From: Gnetum montanum
Lineage: Eukaryota; Streptophyta; Gnetopsida; Gnetales; Gnetaceae
Length of the DNA stretch: 64,000 bases
Direction of reading: 5' to 3'
NCBI GenBank assembly: GCA_015680685.1
Contig: MNCI01001919.1
Location: 129,437-193,436 of the forward strand
Positions 46,215 through 59,540 of this stretch are shown here, piece after piece (position 1 is the first letter of the stretch; every line of letters starts with the position of its first letter). Position numbers and translations under genes: made by a program. The notes under the pieces are model-generated. The model had not been told where the DNA came from. It made no database searches and saw nothing but the letters and a program-made list of their open reading frames with translations.

Positions 46215-48330
46215 AGCTTAAGGACTAGATTCAAGACTAAATGAACAAGTATTTTATTTGATCCAACACTTCACTTTGGGATGCTCTAGTAATTTAAGTT
46301 AGGAGAAAGGATGGAAGCTTCAAAAATTATATTGACCTTAAGTAGTTCAATGAAGTGATAGTTAGGAACCAATATCTTTGCTAAAAATAAATTATTTTCT
46401 TAACCAATAGAAAGGTGTTAAAGTATTCTTTAAGAAAAATTTAAATTCTAGATACCATCAAGTTAGGATGAAGAAAAATAATGTTCCAAAGATAGCTTTT
46501 AGAATAATATATTGACATAATGAATTCTTAATCATGACCTTTAGAGTCATTAATGATCTATTAGAAATCATGCATTTGGTCCTTAAATCAATTTTTTATT
46601 ATCTATATTAATGAAATTTTGGTCTACTCTAAGGATTAATAAGGACCTAAGAAACATTTAAGGACTCTACTATAGACCTTAAAAGAACAACAACCACCTA
46701 TTCCTACTTCTAGGTATGCCTTTTGAAGGAAAGAGATTCAATTCCTTGGTCATATGGTAACAGAAGCAAGTATAGTAGTGGATCCTATCCAGGCAGTAGT
46801 GATTAATGATTAGTCTGTTCAAACCATAGTTAATGAAATTGAAAACTTTTGTGGCTCAGCAAGTTAGTATAAGTGGTTTGTGGAGAACTTTTTTAAGATA
46901 TAAATATCCATACATAACTTTCTAAGAAAAGATGACATCTTCTCTTAGAGTGATTCTTCTTAGAAATCTTTTAACTTAAAGAAGAAGTTAACCATAATGC
47001 ATTTAGTAATTTCAAAAAGTTCTAAAATACCTTATGATGTTTATAATGATGCTTTAGGAGAAAGATTTGGAGGAATTCTTGTACAATAAGGAAAAGTAGT
47101 ATCTTATGCTTCTAGATAGTTGAAGCCTCATGAGACTAGGCACCTAACACATAATCTTGAACTTGATGTCATTTCTTTTACTTGTAAGATTTCAAGGCAC
47201 TACTTATATGGTGAACATATTACACTTTGAATATAGATCATAAGAGCTTGTGATCCATGATGAGTTAGCTATAGTTAAAGATGAGGTAGAGGATGTGGAT
47301 TAGATTACTAGTAAATTTTAAATTCATAGTGAAATATCACCTTAGCAAGAGTAACATAGTTGAAAATGTACTAAGATGGGAAACTCTTCAACACCACTAT
47401 ATTACCTAGTATAAGGGATGAGTTAGCTTCTTAATAACTCTAAGATACTTTCTATTAAGAAAAGATATCTCTACTTCTAGTAGAGAACTAAATATTTTTA
47501 GTGGATAGTTCAAGATTTTTAAAGCTTAAGAATATGATTTATGTTCTAGTATTAATTAGATAGAGATAGTTTTATCGTTTCCTTCATAGATTATTAAAAT
47601 TCATAGCATTCTAACGAAGATTATGTTTGATATAGATACAAAGTTTAGTTCAACATTTTGAAAATATTTTTATAATAGTTTGGATACTATGCTATATCTT
47701 AGTTCATCCCATCATCCATGAAATGATGGTTAGATGAAGAAGATGGAACAAATATTTTAAGATATTCTCAAAGCTTATGTATTATACTACAAAGATAGTT
47801 GAAACACGGTTCTTTTATTTGTAGAATTTTGTTTCATAGAATAGTTTTTATACTTCTTTAAAAGCTATACTATGTAAATTAATGTATGATTTTCTATACC
47901 ATACACCTCCTTACTAGGATACTATAGAAGATAAGCAAAGGACTAGCATGAACATCATTGAAGGAGCTATAGAATAGACTAAGAATCTTAAAAATAGAAT
48001 TTAAGTAGCATAGGATATATTCAAAAAATATAAAAATAATAAAATAAGACCTTTAGAATTCAACATTAGAGATAAAGTGTTTTTTATGATTTCTTCTTTA
48101 AAAGAAATTATGAGATTTGGATAGAGAGGAAATTTAACATCATGCTCCACTAATGCCTTTCTAATTTTTGAAAGCTTTTGGAAAGTTACCTACTAGAATG
48201 ATATTCAAAAATAGTTATAATTTATTAATGATGTACTGTATGTTTCAATATTAATGAAATATATTTTGAATTTTAGCCATATGATAGATTGGGAAGATGT
48301 GTAGATAAAACCAAATGTTACTAACATCCT
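46215..48330 (+). pseudogene. pol: Element F: decayed chromovirus (Del/Tekay-like) RT, RNase H and integrase
   Basis: Heavily decayed but colinear with chromoviral pol. RT: RRKDGSFKNYIDLKQFNE, INEILVYSKD, ending with QFLGHMVTEA (46215-46780). RNase H: DALGERFGGILVQ, VVSYASR, TRHLTHNLELDV, HYLYGEH (46990-47225). Integrase: IMFDIDTKFSSTF, LSSSHHP*NDG (47610-47740), DILKAYVLYYKDS; C-terminal RPLEFNIRDKVFFMISSLKE and MIDWEDV (48045-48305). The RPLEF/GDKVF arrangement and the SHVIDWEDV-like end point to the Del/Tekay group. The RT active-site stretch is deleted or unreadable. A chromodomain may follow to about 48420 but is not clear. Confidence 0.8.
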
Positions 48331-48816
48331 ATGTTGAATTAAGATTATAGCTATGATTAAAAGATCATTAAGGAGTTAGATTATTGCTATGGTTTATAAT
48401 GCTATTTTGATTACCTTTCCTACTCCTCAGTGCTTCCAAACTAGTTCTTAGGATTTTTTATTAAGATGAGGGTTTCTAGGTAGCATGGGAGGGCAAAGAA
48501 GAGTCTATTGATATTTTTATGCTTCCTATATGCTGGCTAGCACATAGTCTCTTCACCTCTAGCATAAAATTCAAGGATTTATGAGCTTCAATATTTTTTG
48601 GCTTGGCCTTTACTATTTTATGGTTATCAAAGGCTCCAACTAGGGTTCAAGGTTGTGATTGACAATTTAGAAGGTCACTTAAGATTTCATATGAGTATTT
48701 TATCTTTGCCTCTCACATAATTAGGCTAGAAAATGTTTTTATCTTGCATACCCAAGAAATCATTAGATAATTTGTTCTACCTATTTTGGACCATTCCCTG
48801 GCCTCTAGAGGTTTCT

Positions 48817-48836
48817 TGGTATCAGTGCCTAAGGTT
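48817..48836 (+). other. Primer-binding-site-like sequence for initiator tRNA-Met
   Basis: tggtatcagtgcctaaggtt differs in one of its first 12 bases from TGGTATCAGAGC, the usual plant initiator-Met site. It lies downstream of F pol on the same strand, so it cannot belong to F in a simple layout. It may mark the 5' end of another, truncated chromovirus. Confidence 0.5.
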
Positions 48837-48839
48837 CTA

Positions 48840-49500
48840 GTATGGCATGGAGCTTTGTTGACCACCATGGATTATAGATGAGCTACCAGAGGTGTACTTT
48901 GCCCCTAGTTAAAGCTTGTAACTTGTTCCATCACCCACCTATCTTGCTAAGCATAATTTCCCAACATAAAAATTTTTTGAAATCTTAAATCCTAATGTAC
49001 TAGGCTTTTTCATGTTTTCTTTATTAGTGTGTTATGGGGTCCACTCAAGGTAAAAAGACTATTCAAGTATAGATCTCAAGAAAATATAGTATAATTGGGT
49101 ATTTTTCCTTCTAAGAAATGAGTTCACTGGATGTGATGTGGACATTTTAAGTAGAATAGTTTTCCATTTCAACACACAAGTATATGTTAAGTTCAAGCAT
49201 CTTTATTCATGCAACCTTCCTAAGCTTGGTTTTTAGTAGAGGCAATGCTTAGTATCAAGGCTTGATGGATCTAGGCTTTAAGGTTTAGTAGTTGAGAGCA
49301 TATTTTCACTCTTCTCCCACCCCAAAGGTAGTGCAGTTGTAGAAGAATTGAAGATTTTGCTCTCGTTTTTCAAGATGTCAAAGAGAAGGGGATAGTCTAA
49401 TAAAAACTTCAGATTGGATGAGGCAGATGAGGTTCCAAGGGTCTTCTTCTAACTTTTCAATTATTTTATTAGTGAGGGCCCTTCAGCCATGATGGCTAGG
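48840..49500. other. Stretch with no recognised gene
   Basis: A short basic stretch MSKRRG*SNKNFRLDEADEVPR at 49370-49440 could be a gag start but nothing coding follows. Otherwise AT-rich. Confidence 0.35.
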
Positions 49501-50998
49501 CACCCACTTTTCACTATTTTTTAATTATTTTTTTGAAATGTGAAGACGTTTTTCTTTAGCCTAGGCTTGCTCATTTGAAAATTTTTGGTTTTTCTTGTAT
49601 CAAATGTTGGCTTTAGGATATATGATTGCATTCTGATTGTAATATTATCTTTAGGGATCTTTTCTATCAACAATTAAATTTTTTCAAGCCCATTCTATGC
49701 ATTTTGGCCCAAATTTTGTTGAAAACTAGCAAAATTATGTTAATTTTTTTATAAGGTTATGGTGCATGATTTGCAGTTTTTGAGTTCATGGGACTATTGT
49801 ACTTGGTCTAGAAATTTCACTAGAGATTAAATAACTATTTTCATAGCTCTTATTAGTGTTTTTTAATATTTTTTATAGACAAGATCATAGTGTTTTCTCT
49901 ATTTTCCCATGATTTTTCCACCTCCAAAGATTAACAGTGTTGGCCTACCGAAGAAATTTTCCTTCTAGCATTCTAGCCCCTTGGGGATTGCTGGGATAGT
50001 GTAGAAGGGCTCAACATAAGATTGGAAATTTTTTCTACAATTTTTCCAAAGGTTTTACTAGAGCTATTTCACTACAAATTAGGTATTTTAAGAAAAAGTC
50101 CAAGTAAATCCAAGTCACAATTTGAATTTTTTTTGGTTATTAGTTCAATGTTGAAATGAAATTTGAGCTAATTTATGATTTTTTGTAATGTCTACAACTA
50201 GAAATTTCTTTTTTAATTTTTTCATGAATTTTTTTCAGCCATTGAACTACTCTATATGGTTGTAGTTTTAGTTCTTGAGCCTACAAGCTTCATAGCCTGC
50301 ATTCACAACATTGGTTAGCTTTTTTGTATTTTTGGAGGGCATCCAAGATCTCTAGAGGTCATTTTAATAATGTAGGAGTGTTCACCAATGTTTTTAATTT
50401 TTTTAAAACTTTCTATAACTTTCCCAAAGTTTTTACTACAACTATTTCACTAGAAACTAGTCTTTCTAGCAAAAATTTCACTAAATTTGAGCTAGAATTT
50501 ACAATATTTAGAACATGGTTAGAATAGTTTTAATTTGTTACATGCTTGTTCCCATTTTTTAGAGCTTGAAATAAAATTTTTTGAATTTTTATGCATTTTT
50601 TTAACTATGGGACTACATTCATTAGTTATAGTTTCTTCTTCTTCTTCTTCTTTTTCTTCTTTTGGTTTTTTTTTCTATTTGGTTAATACTTGATTTTTTA
50701 TAAAAATTTGAATAAGCTCAATTTTATTTTTTTACATGATGAAAGTTAATGAGTTTGGTGAATATTGATGTAATTTTATGTAGCAATGCTAACATTACAC
50801 TTATTATTTTGGCTTTTAAGTGTTGGCAAATTTTGTTTATTGTTATCTTATTTTTTTATGTGTTGGCTATAATGGATACTAATTAACCTTAAGTGTTCCA
50901 TGAGGCGTGTAGGCACTTAGTCTATGGAGTTCTACCAGATCATGCGTGCTATGCTCATATTCGTATGGTTTAGTGTAGGGATTCCTCGCCACTCATCA
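49500..50998 (+). repeat. Probable 5' LTR of element E
   Basis: Non-coding, T-rich, ending ctcatca directly before a primer-binding site. It contains two diverged direct copies about 370 bp apart (49970-50120 and 50340-50490), sharing 'ccaaaggttttactagagct' and 'tttcactac/agaaacta' blocks, and a TTC microsatellite (50633-50660). The left edge is uncertain; no partner LTR was found. Confidence 0.5.
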
Positions 50999-50999
50999 T

Positions 51000-51016
51000 T
51001 GGCGCTGTTGCCAAGG
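51000..51016 (+). other. Primer-binding site of element E
   Basis: tggcgctgttgccaagg, close to TGGCGCCGTTGCCGGGG, a site widely used in plant Ty3/gypsy elements. It begins two bases after the CA that ends the LTR, and gag follows 125 bases later. Confidence 0.75.
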
Positions 51017-51140
51017 ACTAAGTGTTTGAGCGCTAAGTAGAACATAGGAGATCACTCACATCGTTGGGAGCTTAAAAAAAGCTTAGGGTTAATTAAAAGA
51101 AAAATTATATAATGGTTAAGCAGCACACCGAATAATAAAC

Positions 51141-53630
51141 ATGTCTTCTTATTCTCACAAGAGCATTACACCACCTAGGGACCATACAAGAAACAGTTGG
51201 CAGTCTAAAACACATAACCAAAATGAGCCAGTTCCTCAACAATATAGGATGGTATATACTCATCCCAATGAGTACATATCCAACTTTACTTTTATCCTTC
51301 ATCAGGATGAACAAATGCGCTGGAGAGACTTGCAAGGTAACATAGTGTTACCTCCAGATCGTGCAATCTCTAACATGCTTCTCCGTGCTTTGGCATAGAT
51401 AAGAATGACAGAATTATATGTTGAATACGTTGCAGTAGATTTTAACACAAGGGATTATCATCCCACAGAAGCACAACATCTTAGGGACTCAAGGTAGGAG
51501 ATCCATCATACATTGTTGAAGGGAAAAGGGCTCTCGCACATCCTAAGTGAAATTGGAAATGGTGAACCACTTATAATGGGTTCTCCATCAAATGATGTTC
51601 CCCCTCCTAAAAATAGTGAGGAGGTGGGGTATCAGAACCTTTGCTCCATGATACACAACCTTGGTTCTGATCCCCATGAAAGCCAAGTATTCACGGAGGG
51701 AACAACAACACATGACAAGGATGGACACTCAAATCATCATCATGATCATGGCCATGTACACAGAAGAGAAGGTAGGAAACATTTTCATGGTGATGGTTCT
51801 CCTTCTTCTTCCCCTTCATCTCATCATTCACCCTCTCTTTCCACATCAGGGCGTAGTCACCAAGAGCATAACGGTGAGGATAAAGGTAAGAGAAATGAGA
51901 GACCTCGACGAGAGAGTCGAGAGAGAGGATGAGGGCAATCAAGAGAATAAAGGCATGAATGAAGGAAAAGTAGGGAACAATGTAGACATCATAGACGTCA
52001 TGAAAAAGATGATCATGACAAACCCCTACTTGCCATCCAAAGCATGCTAGATATTATGGAGGTAGTGAGAATACCAACAAGGTATCAAAAGTATAGTCAG
52101 ATCAAGCGCTTAGACATGAACAATATTCCATAATTTGAAGGGGGATACAATGCGGATCTGAAAAATCATTTATAGGCATTCCATGATGCCTGAACCTTGC
52201 AGAACATAGATAATAAGTGGTAGAAACTAAAGTTATTTCCCAGGACACTCATAAAGGAAGCAGAGAGTTGGTACCGGTCCTTAGAACCGGAAACCATTAG
52301 GAGGTGGAGTATGATGTTAGAACTCTTCAATGATAAATATCAAATGTACTCCAGAGTGTCTAATTTGTGTAAGCAGATCCAAGGATGGAAGCAAGGTACT
52401 CATGAACTCTTGGAAGTTGCCATGGGCTGCTACTACGCATTATTACATTGTTGCCCAGGCCATGGTTATGCAGAGCAGGATCAACTTCACCATCTCATAG
52501 ATGGCCTAAGGTATGAAACTAGGAGAACCCTTGGGACTTATGCCCAAGGGAGATTATTAGAACTTAGATCCCATGAAATTCATTGCTTCTTGGAATAATT
52601 AGCTAAATAATAAGGGGAGCTAAGAAAAAGAGAGAGTGGGGAAGAATATAATCGTGATCCTTCCCTTCGAAAGAGGGGAGTAAGATTTTGTGATGAAGAG
52701 GATGAGTCGCCACTCGAAGAGTTTTTGAACAGAAAAACCTTGCCACTTTAGAAACTAACAATGTAAGTATCATCCAAGGTAGATAAAATATGGAGCTCCT
52801 TAGATAGTAAAATTGAAATTGTCCTAAATATTGTAGAGGATTCTAAGGAGGAATGAAGTAGTGATAAGGACAAGAAAAAGCGGAGAGATTTAGGCCCTAC
52901 ACATGACAAGGGTAAGGAAAAAATAACTATCTCTGATGAGGTTGTGGATTCAGACACAAACAATGATGGTGGATGTGAGATCTACCAATATGACCATCCT
53001 AAGGGATGTTGTCCAATCATCTCACATCTACAAGAGTCTAGGGTGTATGCACTCAACCCGAGACTTAATAGACAGAAGACACCCCGAAGGTTACCTTTTC
53101 CCCAAGGTAACCCAAGGTAGTTCCACCAATCGTTGACATACTATCCAAGTGGAACTCCACCACAATCCATTAGACAACATCAGCAGTAGCAATACCCACA
53201 GTCATGGGGGATGCCACCACCCAGGAAATAGTACCCTTACAGGCAACCAGACCCATATGGCTACTACGTGCAGCAGCCGATTTCTCCAAGTGACTCCATG
53301 GGTCACACAACTCCCCAATGTCACTACCAAGTTCGGGAGTACTTTAGAAGGACTCCTTCTCCTTTGGGAGATTCTCCATACCCATACCATCCTCCAAATC
53401 CATTTGCACCTCTTCCACTAGTAGTTCCCATACCTCCTGCTCCAAAAATGCAAGGCGAACTCCCCACTCAACTACAATAACGTAACGCTACGAGAGCCTT
53501 AACTATTCAACACATTGCTAGTTCTAAAAACTACAATAAGAGAATACCTTTCTTCAGAACCAAAAGCCCAAACAAGTTCTCACAAACACAAGCGGTTGAG
53601 TCTAGGTATGCTCCTCCAACACATAAGGCT
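51141..53630 (+). pseudogene. gag: gag of element E
   Basis: From ATG 51141 (MSSYSHKSITPPRDH) one frame is kept through gag and protease. Parts: an N-terminal hydrophilic region; a His/Ser/Arg-rich stretch (51690-51930); a DMNNIP*FEGGYNADLKNHL block; the retrotransposon gag core FPRTLIKEAESWYRSLEPETI, FNDKYQMYSRVSNLCKQIQGWKQGTHE, LHHLIDGLRYETRRTLG (52230-52545); and a Pro/Gln-rich tail (53120-53480). No zinc knuckle was seen. About 17 stops, mostly TAG, TAA or TGA, several within Gln- or Arg-rich contexts. The core resembles the gag of the Athila/Tat side of Ty3/gypsy. Confidence 0.85.
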
Positions 53631-54239
53631 TTGAAGCACCCTTCAGTCCAACAACAAAGCTTAACACATACGATTATGTTAACACATATTTTAACTGACT
53701 GGATCAAGGTAGGCCACATTCCCAGAAAACTATCGAACCCTGGAAGTTGCTTAATCTACCTCCAAGTTGCTGGGAATGAACCTCATAAGGCTCTTCTTGA
53801 CTCAGGTTCTGGAGTCAACTTAATATCACGAGAAATGTATCAAGCCTGGAACCTGCCCCAACTTAAGAAGAGCAATATCCAACTAGAGTTGGCTGACCAG
53901 TCCATCATCATTCCCTTGGGATTGGTGGAAGACATTGTTACCACTGTGTATGGTTGGTCCTACCCAACTGATTTCTTGGTGATAGAAGTTAACAAGACTG
54001 AAGGGGACTTCCCAATTATAATGGGAAGCGCATGGCTAAGCACAATAGATGCATGCCTAGGGATTCATGATATTTTCTTGGAGATATCTAAGGTAAATAT
54101 TTATGGAAAGATTGAGAAGAAGAAAGTTCCATGCATTACATACAGTGACTCAAAGTGTGATGACATGGAGGAATGCTCAGCATCCCTTCCATGCAACTGT
54201 GTGCCCAAGAAACACAAATACAAAGGTGCCTGTATGTAG
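53631..54239 (+). pseudogene. Aspartic protease of element E
   Basis: Open for 202 codons and in frame with gag. The catalytic block HKALLDSGSGVNLISREMY has a D-S-G core with the Asp present. LELADQSIIIPLGLVEDI, TDFLVIEV and FPIIMGSAWLSTIDACLGI follow, the usual flap and second-half order of plant retroelement proteases. A C-terminal Cys-containing tail (CDDMEECSASLPCNC) ends in TAG. The only catalytic domain in the window with an intact core in an open frame of full domain length. Confidence 0.85.
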
Positions 54240-55115
54240 CAACCACACAAGTAGTGGACACCCCGTAATTGAAAGCTACTAGAAAGAGCAACCCATCAAC
54301 ATGCATGGATCGAACTGGGGAAACAACCCATGCTCGTAATGAAGGCATAGACACATTGGAATATGAGCATTGCCAACTTCCACCCCTTAATCTAAGAACA
54401 TCAATTGGGAGAAGTTGGACACTTCTAAGAAATTCAAATAAACGTTCATTATTTTGGATCTCTCCCTTTCCATTTAGTCATGGGAGCGATGGCCACCTAT
54501 TCTAATCATTTGGGGCCCTCAGTTCTTTTAAGTTTTTATTTTATACATTTTTTTTACACATTTTTTTTTACAAATTTCTTTAAATTTTCTTGTTTTTGTT
54601 TTACAACATCATTATACTTTTTCATGTTTTGGTGTGTATGTGTGTTATCCACCTTGTAAGTTTGTCATCCAATAATTGTTCTTCATGATGGTATGAACTA
54701 TTTTTATATTAATTTCTAATGTTTGGTTTTTACCTTTAATTTATGATGTTGATACTAAGGTATGGTTCTTTTGATATAGTAGGCAATGAGTTCACTTCAT
54801 CCATACATCTACAATTTTCTATGGTCTCTCTCAGCTTGGAAATGTACAGTCCCTTTCTAATAAGAACTATAACGAATTGGTGATTGGGTATTTCTCCAAC
54901 TAAGGAAGGACTCAAGGATTGAAAAGGGTGTGAATTCAAGGGAACTTGATGCATTTGTGTTGGCTTTTCTCTTGGGTGCTTGGATGTTTTCTTCTTGAGT
55001 TTTCTTACCGTTTCGACGTCACTCAATTATCAGGAAGCTGAGCTAATTAAAATAACAAAGTCTTTACATGGTATGGTTCTCACACATAAACATATAAAAC
55101 AAAAAAAAGGAAGAA
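54240..55115 (+). other. Tail of element E
   Basis: Follows protease with no RT, RNase H or integrase. From 54390 it aligns with 5460-6230, so it belongs to the element and is not random flank. The frames 54269-54505 and 54980-55342 have no conserved counterpart I could see. Confidence 0.6.
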
Positions 55116-58100
55116 AGTCATGTGAACTAATTATCAATCTTGAAGATGCATATGAAAGATTAGGCATTATCATACTACATAATTTCTTCACCTTAATTCT
55201 TTTTACATTTATCAAGGTGCTCAAAAATTATTCTCATATGGATGTCACCATGGTGATGAAAAGTAAAAATAAGGAGTTGATTTCATGGTTGTTCATGGAA
55301 GCCTTCACCAAATCAAAGAAAATCCATCATGAATATTTTTGAAATAAATTAGTATATTAATGTAAATCAAAAGGAATGGAATAGAGTTGAGGTTGAATAC
55401 ATGGCATAATCCATAATGTATGTAGTGTTGCAACACTAAAGATTCAAAAATAACATTATACATTTAGAGTCATCTATTAATTTATTCAAGGTGTTAGTAT
55501 AGAAGAACCCCATGGAAGAGATACCAATTAATAAACATGCTTGGAAATATTTTGAAAATATAAATCTAAATGAATATTTAGCTCTAATCAAAGACATGAT
55601 GAATACAGGCCTCAGCTAGATCTCAAAGATAAATGCCTTTTTTGTAAGTAATGATCTATTGTGCAATTTAATGTACATGAATTACACCATGTTGGGATAT
55701 TACTTCAAAGTTGAAGCCTATAGTATAATTCTAAGGAATAATAAGATAGTATTTAAATCTATTTTGTCACAACATAAGGTATTATACAAAGATATAACAT
55801 TAGAAAAAATAAAGGAGATGTTGAAGGTGCACTAAAGCTAGAAAAGATTCAATCACAAGAATTATCTACACTATACTAAATAAGAGATACTATGGACTTA
55901 AGCATAGAAGAAAATTTAGCAAAATGATTACAGAAATTGATGATATGGAACATTGAGTTATAGGTTCATAATTTGATAAGGCATAATAAGATCTTTAAAC
56001 TTTATGATGAAATTGTGAATTTCTACAACCATATGAAGGATTTTACTCTATAGAATAATGGTTTAATAGAGAAATTTAACATGGAGAAAAAGACGCTAAA
56101 AGTCACAATGTGTTATTTACAAGAACATATTGTTACCAATAGTTTCATATCCCATTATGCATATCTATTAAGATTTACTTCAAGGATTATAAAATTTAGT
56201 ATGGTTCCACCATAATACCATCATCACTCTTAGATATTTTTAGTAAGGCCAAAAAATAGTTCAAATAGTCTACTAAATATAAGGTAAAAGAAAAATCATA
56301 GGATATTCTTTCACCACCTTTAAGTGCTTCTACAATTCCAAAAGATTCCATTGAAATGGATTCACTCACAAAAATACAATAATCATTAGCTAATATTTTT
56401 AATAATCTTATAAGTGAATATATAGACTCTTTTATTGATTGATGATCAATTTTTTTTGTTGTTAATCTTAATCCAATTGTAATCTCTCTCATTTTATGAT
56501 GAAATTAATTAATCTTTAATTTACCATGATAGCATAGGTTTCTTTCCTATAGTTTACAAACTTGTTAAGTTACAAAATATTTTTAAGGAGATATTTATCC
56601 CTAAGATCTCTAGTCATTTTCCCTCGTGTTTCAAGAATTGCTTAAAAATGATCAAAATGAGTTACAACATTCATTTAGAAAATATACATTACTTAATATT
56701 ATATTTTATTAACTCCTCTTTACATTACTAGTTAGATAATCTATTGGTAATTCTTAGGCCTTATGGTTCTCATTTTTTAAATGTAATTTTATCTTGGAAT
56801 TTCACTCAAAAACATTACTCCACACCATTCATTGGGCCTATAATCTCTAATTTTTGCAGTTTTGTGAAGACTAGTCATGATGTAATGATCTTTTACACTT
56901 CATCTATGTAAATTCATGGATTTGATTATATCTAGCACAACAACATTATTGTTAACTCTATGTTAAGCTTAAGGGATGTTATTGAAGATTTGATATATTC
57001 TAGTAAGCTTAACATGCTAGTTTATGTCTATATATAATCACATTATAAAAATTAGTGTACAATATCATGATATGCAATATCATCTATGGTGTATGTATCA
57101 ACTTAGTTGTGCTTAATTAAGTTTATTAACTAATAATAACTAATCATTGTGTTTGTTCATTTTATAGTTATGAATATTCCATTATAACTATATAAGTGAT
57201 GATTCTAGTATAATATTAATATACAATATAACACAAAAAAATATGTAATACAATGTAAAACATAGTATTTATATTATAATAGAGATACTTGGTTGCCTTA
57301 TTTTTCTTTATTACTTTTTAGTTTATGTTCTTATGTTTAACATGTATAACATTGTGAATTTTATTTATGTCATGGTTCATGTTTTTCTCAATTACAATAG
57401 TCATGAAATTATTTCTTTCATATCCTAGATTTGGTGATTAACATCATTAAACTTTAACAATAAGCACATTATAAAAGCCAAAGCAACATAATATATAAAT
57501 CATCATCATGATAAACTAACTCTTCCTTGATAACTTGCCAAGGTCACACACAAAAATTTTTAAATAATAAACATAATATAATATTCAAAGCCTATGAAAT
57601 AGGTGTAACAAGCTTTCTTTGATGTCCCCATTCCCAAATGATGCTGCTACATAACAAAGATGGTGCATCTTCATAACAGGTGTTATCATTATCATAACAA
57701 AATCAGAAAGGGCATGTTGTAATTAAGACTCAATAGGGCATATTGTAATAATATACATGTCTCTTGAGGTGAACTTTGGGGGTTTAACCTAAATCATTTA
57801 TACCTGAGCTTGGAGGTCATGCCAACAAGAAATAGTAGAGTTGATACAGGTGAGTCATGAGAGTTACGTGAAGTGGAACAAGAAGTGGACTAGCCATCCT
57901 TTCTGGCTGGTTGTAGGCCTAACCATGATGGTGGTACTGGATTGCCTCTAAGGGATAGATTTTGAAAGAAGAAAATCCCAAGGAACACTATCAAAGCATG
58001 ATCCAAATACACTACTCCATATTAATAAGGCCTTATTTTCTTTCTCTTGCTACATTTTTCCTATTATTTCCTTTATGGATAATGTTGAATGTTACATATA

Positions 58101-58240
58101 TTTGATGTTTGGTATATTATCTTCTCATGCATAATGTGTAATATAACATATATTTGACATTTTCCATGACATCTGGGTATGGGATGTCATACTTTCACTC
58201 CTCCATCGATCCTTTCTAGATCCTAGTTTGATGAGATGAG
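55116..58240. other. AT-rich stretch, mostly unrecognised
   Basis: Around 55540-56330 a plus-strand reading with few shifts gives coiled-coil-like and serine-rich text (for example LSASTIPKDSIEMDSLTK near 56320-56370), similar in style to the end of C1 but not clearly aligned. A minus-strand frame at 56196-56492 is its shadow. The rest shows no gene. Confidence 0.35.
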
Positions 58241-58249
58241 CATTGAGCC

Positions 58250-59540
58250 TTTGGATGATGATCCTTTAGTTTTGTTGATGTTAATTAAGGATTTTCCCTA
58301 TCTCCTACTTTATTTGGACTTTTTATTAATAATCATGAAGAATTAATGCTTATAGTAACAACTAATTTTGTGATCATAATTATAAGTAGCCCTATCAAAC
58401 TCTTACTCTTTACTAATGATGTTGTCTTAATTTCAAATTTAATGAAAATGTTTTAGCAAATTGTTCATACTCGTAATGAATTTTATCAACATTGGAAAAT
58501 GAAATTTAATATTTTTTAAAATATATATATAATTATTTTTGGTATACATAATAAGATGTATAATTTTACTATAGGATATGAACACATGGATATCTTTTTT
58601 CTTACAAATATCTTTTCCTAGAATTCTACTAAAATAAAGAAAATAAGATCAATGCATTAGTCAAAGAGTTTCAAGTGGTATAAAAGCCTTATTTTATTTA
58701 AAAATAGAACATAAGGAGGAATCTATTCTAGCTTGAAATATCCAACAATAACTTTATCATGGCATTATTCCATATAATATTCTTTATAGTTATGTTGTAT
58801 TAGCTTCTACTCTATTAAATATGTATCAGAAATAAATAAAAGAGATTTTAAAGCTTTTTTTTCTTGATTAATTTAACATAAAGAGATAAACATAATATAA
58901 TATTATGCTTCTTTAAGTAGTGATGATATCATTCAAGGTTAAAGCTATTTGTCAATTTATAGCTTACACTCATTATCATTTTGGATTTTCATTAGATAAC
59001 TACTCAAAAAAAAGTAGTGATGGAAACTCATAATAAAGTATGACAGTATGATAGAGATCTGTTACCTAATAAATGAAATATTTAATATTTCATTATTTAT
59101 TCTAATTCTATGCATGTTTGAAAATCTGTAAAGTAAGTAGTATTTTAAAAACTTTAGAAAAATGTAGGAGAAAAAAATTATTTGAATTGTATCAAGGAAG
59201 GTATTACTTCAAAGGCTAACTATTTATTTGTTGTTATTCCTCATCATTATGCTTCAAAATTAGGAGATCATGAATAAGATCTCATCATCTAAAAGTTGAA
59301 ATAGATAGATGGCTCAAAATTCTTTGTTAAAAATGAATATTTTAACTCTATAATGTAAATAACATTGAAGATGAATACCATATTTTCTTATAATTTTTTT
59401 CATTAAAGAATATTAAACATAGATGGAATATTAAAATTGAGAATTTGATTGATTTGTTCCACATGTTACAAAGTACACGTAGTCATTTTTTTAATGATTT
59501 TTTCAAAACTTATAACATATGTATTTCTAGTATCAAAATA
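58250..59540 (+). pseudogene. LINE-type reverse transcriptase remnant
   Basis: Decayed non-LTR retrotransposon. GLFINNHEEL is followed by LLLFTNDVVLIS (58400-58436), the position of the (F/Y)ADD box of LINE RT, here FTND, then a distal QHWKMKFNIF. Further on, KYPTITLSWH-like and STPYxIMLLEV-like text, and near 59290-59470 a KLKxEIDRW-like stretch followed by SLKNIKHRWNIKIENLIDLF, match the layout of the C-terminal part of plant LINE proteins. Frameshifts are common. Confidence 0.55.
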
